Of a stretch of 7,056 nucleotides of DNA, positions 1 through 6,477 are shown one piece after another. This stretch comes from Akkermansiaceae bacterium UBA5689 (GTDB taxonomy: Bacteria > Verrucomicrobiota > Verrucomicrobiia > Verrucomicrobiales > Akkermansiaceae). The stretch covers positions 1-7,056 of the forward strand of contig DIHT01000181.1 of the NCBI GenBank assembly GCA_002420305.1, read 5' to 3'. The position numbers and the translations under genes are program-made. The first letter of the stretch is position 1. Each line of letters begins with the position of its first letter. Below the pieces are notes generated by a model that had not been told where the DNA came from, did no database searches, and was given only the letters and a program-made list of their open reading frames with translations.

Positions 1-1275
1 CTGCATCTCACCGATCGCTCCTGTAACATCTCCCTGTCCAAGCCTCTGGGCCGCCTCGGCCGCAGAGGGCTGCGCAGCAGCAGCGACTTCCGCCGCTGCG
101 GGATTTCCCAAATCCTGTGCTACATCCTCTAAAATTCGAGCCAACGACTCTTGTCGATTCTGTAGCTCCTCGAGGGCTCCCGCCTGAGGCTCCAGCTGGG
201 CCTGCGCTTCCGCAACTTCACCTTGAGCCTCTTCGATCGCCGCCAGAGCCTCTTCCAGAGAGGCCTGCTCCGCCCCCGAATCTACCCCGAGCTGTTTCTG
301 CAATTCCGCTATCTTTTGATCGAGTTTGCCACGGGCGTCCTGCAGAGCCTTCAAAGCCTCGCCCTGCTGAGGTTGAGCTCCCAGAGGATCGGTCTCCTTC
401 AGATTTGACTCTGCAGCTTCCATTGCTTCGGAGGCCTTTCCCAGATCCTCGGCAGCTTCGGGAGCTGGGCCTTCCGTCTGAGCCTCCAGCTCCCCTGCCC
501 GCTCGCCCAGCTGCTCCTGACGCTCTGCCAGCTTCTCGGAAGTCTCCCCGGCCGGCTGAGCGATTTCGTCAATCGTATCTTCCTGCAATTCCTGCTGACC
601 CGTAATCACCTCATCTAGGGTTCCGCGTATTTCCTGCAGGGCGTTTAGGTCCTGTCTTGCCTTTTCCAAGGCCGCAACCTGCTCCTCTAACTGCGCTTCT
701 GCTTGTGCGAGCGCATCAAGAGCTGCCTGCTGAGCTAACGAATCATTCTCTCCCCTCGCGAGGGACTGCTGCGAGGCTTCCATCTGTTCAGAGGCCTCTT
801 CAATAGCCCGCGCCGCTTCCGGAGCGGCCGACTGGGCCTCATTTGCGAGCTTGCTGGCCTCTGCCTGTAAACTCTCCTGCTCAGTCGCCAGCTCCTGCTC
901 CAACTGCTGCGTCTCCCCCTCCTGCTCAGCTCGAGCACTTTCGATCTTAAGTATTTCCTCAGTCGCTTTCAGGTCCTGGACCTTCGCTAGCAATTCCTTG
1001 AGGTGCTCCAGTTTATCGAGGGGCACCTCCTCGACGAACTCCGCCTTCTCGATTTCCTCAATCAACGCTTTCCGCGCCTCTTCCAGCAGGGCGAGAGCCT
1101 TGCGCTCAGGCGGCAGAGCTTTCTTCTTGAGACTCTCCGGGCTACCCGGCTCAGCGAGGACGGCCCTGACTTCCTGCATCGGCGGAACCGACTTAGCCAG
1201 AGTTTCTGCCACCCCTGAAGTGATCTCCGACAATTCCTGCCTGAGAAAATCCGTGCGATCCACCAATTCCGCCTG
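1..1275 (-). repeat. Four diverged ~120-residue helical modules inside the coiled-coil gene
   Basis: The modules lie at 1275..1033 (residues 385-465), 879..652 (517-592), 519..292 (637-712) and 153..1 (759 to the edge). Each starts with a Gln-anchored helix (QAELVDRTDFL, EQESLQAEASKL, RQEQLGERAGEL, RQESLARILEDV). Modules 2 to 4 continue with a Pro/Ala segment (AAPEAA, PAPEAA, PAAAEVAA). Modules 1 to 3 have a Met-centred helix (M417, M549, M669) and an A-L-x-x-L helix (ALALLEEARKAL, ALDALAQAEAQL, ALKALQDARGKL). The distance from the anchor Gln to M417 and to M549 and M669 is 32 in each case. Start-to-start spacings are 132, 120 and 122 residues. The alignment was made by eye. Confidence 0.7.
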
Positions 1276-2427
1276 AGCCCGCTGCAGTTGTTCTGCCCGG
1301 CGTTCATCACTGAGCTCGGGGCCATCAATACCTAGGCCCTCCCTCACCTTCTCAATTTCCTTGGCCAGGCGCCGCCGGGTGGTTTCCAGCTGGTTTGTGA
1401 TCGATATCTGTTGCTCCGGCCGGGCTGTTTCAAGACGCCTCTCAAGGCCGGCCACCTGTTGCTCAAGACTCTGAACCCGTGTATTTTTCAGAACCAGCTC
1501 CTCCGCCTCTTCCCGTTCCTCATTATCAAGGTCATCGGTTTTTCGAATGATCTCTTTCTCTCCCACAATCAGTTGGTCAAGTTGCTCTAATCCCCTGAGA
1601 AGTTTGTCCAGTGGGTCTCGATCCGGCTGCAAGATCACAACCAGACGCCACATGGCATCACGGGCGCTTTGTTCATAACCAGCCGCGCTCATAAGGCGGT
1701 TGCTTTTGAGATCAAGAAGGGCTGACTGCAGGGCCGAAGACAGTTTCTGTTCCGCCACGAAGGCAAGCGCCTCGGCAGGGCGATTTTCCAGGGATCCCGC
1801 AAAAGACTCTTCCATCGACTCAAGAGCGGAAAGAACAAGGTCTACCTCCTTCAGTAGCGCCTCCTGCTCCGTCTCCTGTAGACGCTGAGATATCGCGAAG
1901 TCATTCCGGCGACGACCCGCCGAGGGTTTTCGGGAGGCCATGATCAGGGCCACTGCCTCATGAAGATTTGCAGACTGGCGGTCCCCGAGCTCCTGCATCC
2001 GTTCTGCCAGCTGGTAAAGCGCAAGCTGACGCTCATACTCAAGAAGAACCTGCCGCATCTGATAGGATGCTGACTTCTGGCCCGCATAAGCATTAAGAGC
2101 CTCCACTCTTCTACCGGGCGCATTAAGGCCCGTCCGAGCCGCGTTCAGCTGGCCCACAATCTCAGGCATGAGATCGCCAGAAACATTGCCAATGACCTTT
2201 TGAATTCCTGAAAGGATTTCGACATCGCTGCCTTTCAGGTCATTGCGCCCAAATTCGTCAACCAGTTCCGCAAGCAGAGCTGCACTGGTCGCAGTCGAGT
2301 CTTCGATCCGCTGCTGGCCCTGCTCCTGGTTAAGAAGGTCTGTTTCCCCAGGAAGCAACGCGGCAGGGAGAAGCAGGCCGCAGCTCATAACGGCCCCCAT
2401 TCTCAAGGCACAAAATCTAGCAAACAT
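1..2427 (-). CDS. Secreted Ala/Glu/Gln-rich coiled-coil repeat protein, 3' end outside window
   Basis: Reading the minus strand from ATG 2427 gives 809 codons with no stop up to the window edge, so the C-terminus is missing. The N-terminus looks like a Sec signal: R4 and R9, then a hydrophobic run through about residue 26 (GLLLPAALLPG), with cleavage probably near 27-30. Residues 30-300 are mainly helical without a recognised fold. From about 300 the chain is charged coiled coil, with four diverged modules at about 385-465, 517-592, 637-712 and 759-809+. Past the signal region there is no Cys. The last visible Trp is W260, the last Tyr Y251, and from 476 on there is no Phe, Trp, Tyr, His or Cys. 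The composition and the A..AM..A...L pattern resemble the C-terminal helical part of long DUF4175 proteins, which is missing from the upstream neighbour. It starts by one-base overlap (TAATG) with AAGGA 10 nt upstream. A periplasmic partner of the DUF4175-like protein is the likeliest role, by inference; an unrelated structural coiled coil is the alternative. Confidence 0.92.
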   Translation of the reverse strand, partial: MFARFCALRMGAVMSCGLLLPAALLPGETDLLNQEQGQQRIEDSTATSAALLAELVDEFGRNDLKGSDVEILSGIQKVIGNVSGDLMPEIVGQLNAARTGLNAPGRRVEALNAYAGQKSASYQMRQVLLEYERQLALYQLAERMQELGDRQSANLHEAVALIMASRKPSAGRRRNDFAISQRLQETEQEALLKEVDLVLSALESMEESFAGSLENRPAEALAFVAEQKLSSALQSALLDLKSNRLMSAAGYEQSARDAMWRLVVILQPDRDPLDKLLRGLEQLDQLIVGEKEIIRKTDDLDNEEREEAEELVLKNTRVQSLEQQVAGLERRLETARPEQQISITNQLETTRRRLAKEIEKVREGLGIDGPELSDERRAEQLQRAQAELVDRTDFLRQELSEITSGVAETLAKSVPPMQEVRAVLAEPGSPESLKKKALPPERKALALLEEARKALIEEIEKAEFVEEVPLDKLEHLKELLAKVQDLKATEEILKIESARAEQEGETQQLEQELATEQESLQAEASKLANEAQSAAPEAARAIEEASEQMEASQQSLARGENDSLAQQAALDALAQAEAQLEEQVAALEKARQDLNALQEIRGTLDEVITGQQELQEDTIDEIAQPAGETSEKLAERQEQLGERAGELEAQTEGPAPEAAEDLGKASEAMEAAESNLKETDPLGAQPQQGEALKALQDARGKLDQKIAELQKQLGVDSGAEQASLEEALAAIEEAQGEVAEAQAQLEPQAGALEELQNRQESLARILEDVAQDLGNPAAAEVAAAAQPSAAEAAQRLGQGDVTGAIGEMQ

Positions 2428-4166
2428 TATTCCTGCTTCCTTTCTATTTCTGTCTCCCGCCCTTCGAGGCTTTCAGCCCTCGACTGGTCACTGCGTGTAC
2501 GTATCCAATCGGCGAGGGCGGCGTTAAGGCGATCCTGATCACTGGCAGCTCTGTCGATTCTCCTGAGTGAATCTCCTGCCCGACTTAGCAGATCATCCCT
2601 CTTTTCGCGAGGAGTAACAACCTTGAGAATGCGAGAAGCGCTCTTGCCCTCTTTTGTCCTGTCACTCTGATCGTAAGCCTCAACCCAGAATTCGATTTCA
2701 TCTCCAACGCCCAAAGGCGGCTCGATCAGTTCCAGCTTCCATTCAAAATTCTCGGATATTCTGACGGCTCCCGGTTTTGGTAACGGCATGGCAACAAGCC
2801 TCTGTTCGCCCTCTTTGCCGACTTGGTAGCTGAGAGCAACCCGGTCGACTCCAAAGCGGTCTTCCGCCTCATAGCTCACCAATACCCGGGCCTTGGCAGT
2901 CACTAACTCTCGCTGCCGTGAAGGCCTTACCAGTCGAACCTTGGGCGGCTCATCGCTAAGCACATCCACACGATAAACGGTAGCATCTCTTGACTCCATC
3001 CCCTCCTCATCCTGGAGCTCCACGGTAAATCCTGTGAGACCCCCCAGAACGGGCAGGACGACCTCCGCAATACGCGGATTCTCGGCGGTTACGACCGCCT
3101 CGGTTAAGGCTTCCTGTAATTCCCCTAACAAGCGGACAGACGCATTGGCGAGAGGCTGGCTTGCGGTGATCCTGAGAAGAAGCTCGCTTCCCGGGTAGAG
3201 CAGAAATTCTCCCGGGCGATGTTCGCTGGAAGGCAGATTCATATAATCCGGGTAGCGCTGCTCACCAGCCAACTCCTCTACCGACGGGCGAGGCAGGGCT
3301 ATCACCGATTGGCGGTCACTTCGCCCGTCCTTGATTGCGATCTGGAAAGTGAACGATTCCTGAACGTTCTCAAGAGTCGCAGCATATCGATTTCCCCCGC
3401 TGCCGCGTTCCATCCGAACAGTTCGACGGCGCCCGGAAGCATACCGAATTCGAAGGGATCCCTCCTCGGGCTGGTAGCCTTGCACCTCCGCCTCAAGAAC
3501 CACGCTATCTCCAATCCCAATTCTGAGATTCTCCGACGTCCAGACTATGTAGGTAGCCCTTGGAATTGGCACATCGGAGAGAAAGGCACGTTTCAATAGG
3601 TTCTTTGTAAGAGAGCCTCCGAGCTGATAGCCGCCCCCCGCGAGGGCCCCGAGCAGGAGAAGCATCACGAGCACACGTTTCAGGCGCTGGGTCTTAACGA
3701 CTTTCGTCAGCCTGCGAGACCCGGCGTAGGACGCCGTATCCTCGACCATGCGATCTACCATGCGCTGGGCGGAACCACCGGGCACGGTCGCCTTTCCTTG
3801 TGCAAACTGCACCGAGGCAATCAATCGACTCCGGAACCCCGGGTCCTCTTTCTCGACCATCAGGGCCAGGGTCTCCTCATCACGCCTCTGGGTCACCAGC
3901 GCCACCAGAGCCCGAAGGAGCAGGAACGCCACCACCAACCCCAGCGCGATGAGAGTCCCCGTCCGGGTCTTGAGGGGGAGTTCAACCAGCCAGTCTACGG
4001 CGGGGATCAACGCAAGACCGAGAAGAGCTGCGATCAACGCCACCGCAAGGCGGCGCATGAATTCCACTCGGACCAACTTCCGGCGCACCCTGCCCAGTTT
4101 CTTCCGCAGCTGGCTTCCCGGTTCATTGGGAGCAGCGTTCTGGTATAATGCCGAGGAATCCTTCAT
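2427..4166 (-). CDS. DUF4175-like membrane protein, short form (membrane and Ig-like part)
   Basis: This protein has 579 residues. A basic N-terminus (RKKLGRVRRK, 21-30) precedes two membrane spans (about 39-60 and 70-92). A cytoplasmic loop of about 70 residues and a third span (about 164-180) follow, and the rest should be periplasmic. The periplasmic part is beta-rich and Ig-like, with marks typical of DUF4175-type proteins: RYPDYMNLPSSEH (304-316), EAEDRFGVDRVALSYQVG (433-450) and GDEIEFWVEAYDQSD (488-502). The last 60 residues turn helical and charged, and the protein then stops. Many DUF4175 relatives run on here for several hundred residues of Gln/Glu/Ala-rich helix. That part appears to be the next gene, which overlaps by one base (TAATG). 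ATG 4166 is supported by GGAG 9 nt upstream and by abutting the VWA stop. No catalytic motif is seen. It is probably a structural or partner-binding component of a Bat-like envelope complex; the function is inferred only from its neighbours. Confidence 0.87.
   Translation of the reverse strand: MKDSSALYQNAAPNEPGSQLRKKLGRVRRKLVRVEFMRRLAVALIAALLGLALIPAVDWLVELPLKTRTGTLIALGLVVAFLLLRALVALVTQRRDEETLALMVEKEDPGFRSRLIASVQFAQGKATVPGGSAQRMVDRMVEDTASYAGSRRLTKVVKTQRLKRVLVMLLLLGALAGGGYQLGGSLTKNLLKRAFLSDVPIPRATYIVWTSENLRIGIGDSVVLEAEVQGYQPEEGSLRIRYASGRRRTVRMERGSGGNRYAATLENVQESFTFQIAIKDGRSDRQSVIALPRPSVEELAGEQRYPDYMNLPSSEHRPGEFLLYPGSELLLRITASQPLANASVRLLGELQEALTEAVVTAENPRIAEVVLPVLGGLTGFTVELQDEEGMESRDATVYRVDVLSDEPPKVRLVRPSRQRELVTAKARVLVSYEAEDRFGVDRVALSYQVGKEGEQRLVAMPLPKPGAVRISENFEWKLELIEPPLGVGDEIEFWVEAYDQSDRTKEGKSASRILKVVTPREKRDDLLSRAGDSLRRIDRAASDQDRLNAALADWIRTRSDQSRAESLEGRETEIERKQE
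2438..2442 (-). promoter_or_regulatory. Shine-Dalgarno site for the coiled-coil gene, inside the DUF4175-like gene
   Basis: AAGGA lies 10 nt before the ATG at 2427, in the last codons of the upstream gene. A second AGGA is only 3 nt from the ATG, too close to work well. A properly spaced site argues that the ATG at 2427 is a real start and not a frameshift product of the upstream gene. Confidence 0.6.
4141..4149 (+). promoter_or_regulatory. Possible antisense extended -10 element
   Basis: TGGTATAAT on the plus strand is a perfect extended -10 (TGn plus TATAAT). The best -35 match is weak: TTCATT at 4122..4127, 16 nt upstream, 3 of 6 bases. Transcription from it would run antisense through the DUF4175-like start and the 3' end of the VWA gene. 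On the coding strand the same bases encode L-Y-Q-N near the start of the DUF4175-like protein, so a chance match is quite possible. Confidence 0.15.
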
Positions 4167-6452
4167 TTACTTCAACTCCGAGATCTTGCGAACGATCCAC
4201 TCGGCAGCAAGGATCAGGATAATCAAACCGAAAAGCAGGGGAGAGGACCAGAGCTCTATCTCCCTGAGACTGGTCAACTTGGCACTCCGATCCGTGATCG
4301 CAGCTGGCAGCTCCTCAAGTCGGGCAAGTGGAAGGTAGGCTCCACCCGTGTCCCGGGAAAGATCTCGGAGCAGTCCCTCGTTCAAGGAGGCTCGGGCATA
4401 TTCACGATTATTATCCGCAACGGTGAAGTCCAATGTCGCAATCTCATCCCCGGCCACGGCAAGTCGGTAGTTTCCGGGCGGGCCAGCGGATAATTCCGCT
4501 CGATACATCCCTGGCTGACTAGGAATAGCACGAAGGATCACATCCTCTCGACGGTCCGGGTCATCTCCTGCCGCAAGGACCGCTTCAACCCGCTCATCTT
4601 CCCGGGGATCCCAGCTCGCCGTGAAGAGCCTCGCATACACCTGCACCCGGTCTCCCTGCTCAAAATGCCGGCCATTAGAGCGCAGGGTAACCCTTGGGGC
4701 CTCGGTAAGAAGTCGAGCTCCTGCCATACGCTGGATAATCTGGCCCCATAGAATAGTATGATAACGATCACCAACGTTCCGGCGGAACCGCCAGAAATTA
4801 TCCGTCCCGACAAAAAGAACCTCCCCAGCGCCATAACGATGCAGGGCAAGCACGGGAGCTACGCCCGTTGCGGAATCCTGATCAGGGCGGGTCAGGAGGA
4901 CCTCGGCCGCAGGTTTCGCGCGCTGCACTCCTGCCGCCCAGTAAATCGGGGGCAGGTTGCTCCAGAGTGCTTCGCTGGCCTCGGGCTCGTCCCCGAGCCG
5001 GAGCATCACGCTTTCCCGCCCTGCCGGCGTAAGACTAAGCCGGAGCGGGCGAGCTGAAAGAGACTTGGCCGACCCAAGGGATGCCCCTGCAAGTTCGACC
5101 GGCAGGAGCTGCTCCAGTTCCGTCCGCGCAAAGGCCGACGGCATAAACCGTTTGCCTGCAATCACAGTCAAGGCTCCCCCTGCAGTCGCCACATAGTCCC
5201 CCAGCAGGGAGAGGCGGTCCTCCGTGAGAAGGCGGGGGTCAATATCACCGAGCAAGATCAGATCAAAATCGAATAGATCCTCAGCCCGGGCAGGAAACTG
5301 CTCTAGATAGGGGCTCCCGGGAATGCGAGCTACTTCCCGGTCTCCCTCGAAGAGAAAACAGGACAGATCCACCCGTCGCTCCCGAAGCAGCATGGCCTCC
5401 AGATACTTGAATTCCCAGCGTGGCGCCTGATCCAGCAGGAGCACCTTCAGACGGCGATCGACTACGCGGAGACCAGCGCGGCCGGTATTGTTCTCAGCCA
5501 GGGCCTCGACCCCATTATCAACCTCAAACCGGGCTTCCATGACGTACTCCCCTTCCTGCTTTGGAACAAAGAGAGTGGTAACCTGTTGAAGCCCATCCGC
5601 CTCTATCCTCACCTTTTCCTCTGCCACATCTACTCCCGATAAAGAAAAGACAATGCGGCCAGAGTCTCCCCTCATCCCCTGCGTCCGGAACTTCACGGTG
5701 ACCGGCACGGCATCATCGGCTAACAGAACTTCCCGCACCTCTACCTCTTCCACCGCAACATCCCGCATCTTGGGGTCTCCCACCCCAACGGTGTAGAGCG
5801 CAACCCCGGACTCCTTCAATTGGCGAGCTACCGCACCAAGCGATACGCCACTATTCTGGCCCCCATCAGAAACTACCAGCACCCCTGCAAGAGGCGCTCC
5901 ACGATAGCGCTCGAGGACCTTACGGACGGCTTCTCCAACGGCCGTTTTTTCGCCTGCGGCAACCAAAGGAAGCTCGAGTTCCTCCCACTCCCGCAGAGAA
6001 CTCCCATGAAAAGTAAAGGTGGGAACACGCATATCCTCCTTCAAAGACCGGAGCATTTCCTGCCCGTCCGGAGAGGCAAAGGCTCCCTGCGCCTTCTGAA
6101 GTCGACTCACCCCGTCCGATTCCCGAAGGGACATACTTCCACTTCGATCCACAAGGATCGGCAGGGTTCGTGGCACCTCTTTCTCCAAGGTCAGAACAAC
6201 AACCGGTTGCAGGAAGATCGCAATAACGAGACCAAGAAAAATCATCCGCAACGTGGCCAGAAGGAACCGCCTGCCATCCGGGAGTTCCCTGGGACTCCTG
6301 CGATAAAGCTCCCACGATAGGAATGAAAGCCCCCCCATGAGCACCGCAGCAAGAATCCCCCACTGGGCCGTTTCCCAGCGGAGGGACCAGTCAGCAATCC
6401 CGTCTACCTCGCCCACGTCGAGGCCAAGAGCCCTCATGATCCAGCGTGTCAT
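4167..6452 (-). CDS. VWA-domain membrane protein with degenerate glutamine-amidotransferase-like domain
   Basis: This 761-residue protein is not fused or truncated. Two membrane spans (about 31-49 and 62-88) are followed by a VWA domain (about 95-225) with a complete MIDAS metal site: D102, S104 and S106 in LVDRSGSMS, T170 in EKTAVGEAV, and D196 in VVSDGGQN. An Ig-like segment (about 235-330) follows. Next is a class-I-glutamine-amidotransferase-like fold (about 335-575) marked by QAPRWEFKYLEAML and by GGALTVIAGKR, where the nucleophile elbow has no Cys, so amidase activity is not expected. A second beta-rich region (about 580-680) leads to a C-terminal membrane span at 735-751. The expected topology is a periplasmic body held by three spans. 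ATG 6452 is chosen because an in-frame TAA lies two codons upstream and AGGAGG precedes it. The stop abuts the next ATG. Relatives sit next to BatA-like and DUF4175-like genes, usually with a MoxR ATPase. The role is probably metal-dependent protein binding in the envelope; the partner is unknown. Confidence 0.9.
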   Translation of the reverse strand: MTRWIMRALGLDVGEVDGIADWSLRWETAQWGILAAVLMGGLSFLSWELYRRSPRELPDGRRFLLATLRMIFLGLVIAIFLQPVVVLTLEKEVPRTLPILVDRSGSMSLRESDGVSRLQKAQGAFASPDGQEMLRSLKEDMRVPTFTFHGSSLREWEELELPLVAAGEKTAVGEAVRKVLERYRGAPLAGVLVVSDGGQNSGVSLGAVARQLKESGVALYTVGVGDPKMRDVAVEEVEVREVLLADDAVPVTVKFRTQGMRGDSGRIVFSLSGVDVAEEKVRIEADGLQQVTTLFVPKQEGEYVMEARFEVDNGVEALAENNTGRAGLRVVDRRLKVLLLDQAPRWEFKYLEAMLLRERRVDLSCFLFEGDREVARIPGSPYLEQFPARAEDLFDFDLILLGDIDPRLLTEDRLSLLGDYVATAGGALTVIAGKRFMPSAFARTELEQLLPVELAGASLGSAKSLSARPLRLSLTPAGRESVMLRLGDEPEASEALWSNLPPIYWAAGVQRAKPAAEVLLTRPDQDSATGVAPVLALHRYGAGEVLFVGTDNFWRFRRNVGDRYHTILWGQIIQRMAGARLLTEAPRVTLRSNGRHFEQGDRVQVYARLFTASWDPREDERVEAVLAAGDDPDRREDVILRAIPSQPGMYRAELSAGPPGNYRLAVAGDEIATLDFTVADNNREYARASLNEGLLRDLSRDTGGAYLPLARLEELPAAITDRSAKLTSLREIELWSSPLLFGLIILILAAEWIVRKISELK
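4176..4179 (-). promoter_or_regulatory. Shine-Dalgarno site for the DUF4175-like gene, inside the VWA gene
   Basis: GGAG lies 9 nt before the ATG at 4166, within the last codons of the VWA gene. The VWA stop (TAA, 4169..4167) directly abuts this ATG, so terminating ribosomes would be placed at the start. This supports translational coupling. Confidence 0.6.
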
Positions 6453-6466
6453 CGTTTAGGCGGTCT

Positions 6467-6472
6467 CCTCCT
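6467..6472 (-). promoter_or_regulatory. Strong Shine-Dalgarno site for the VWA gene
   Basis: AGGAGG, inside a longer AAAGGAGGAGA purine run (6474..6464), lies in the 25-nt gap after the BatA-like stop. It is 14 nt from the ATG at 6452, or 12 nt if the overlapping GGAG is used, which is slightly long. An in-frame TAA two codons before that ATG rules out a start further upstream. Confidence 0.75.
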
Positions 6473-6477
6473 TTCCA

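Noticed and set aside
117..605. Plus-strand open frame of 162 codons, Pro/Leu-rich
   Set aside because: It lies wholly opposite the coiled-coil gene. Its Pro/Leu/Ala composition is what Gln/Glu/Ala codons read backwards produce, and no ribosome site or family was recognised.
2377..2427. Possible lipoprotein signal in the coiled-coil protein (VMSC, C16)
   Set aside because: The hydrophobic stretch comes after this Cys, not before it, so it does not fit a lipobox. A Sec-type signal with cleavage near residues 27-30 fits better.
2425..2442. Frameshift that broke one long DUF4175 gene into two
   Set aside because: The downstream frame begins with an ATG, a properly spaced AAGGA and a signal-peptide-like N-terminus, which a simple frameshift would not create. 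An old fission is still possible.
3748..4338. Plus-strand open frame of 196 codons across the VWA/DUF4175-like junction
   Set aside because: It is Arg/Ser/Ala-rich with no recognisable domain, and is fully antisense to two well-supported genes.
5820..6320. Plus-strand open frame of 166 codons and a minus-strand frame at 5920..6363
   Set aside because: Both overlap the VWA domain coding region in other frames. The VWA frame has the MIDAS residues and family motifs; these have none.
6453..6477. Internal promoter or terminator in the only intergenic gap
   Set aside because: The 25 nt hold a Shine-Dalgarno site and little else; there is no stem-loop with a T-run and no room for a promoter.
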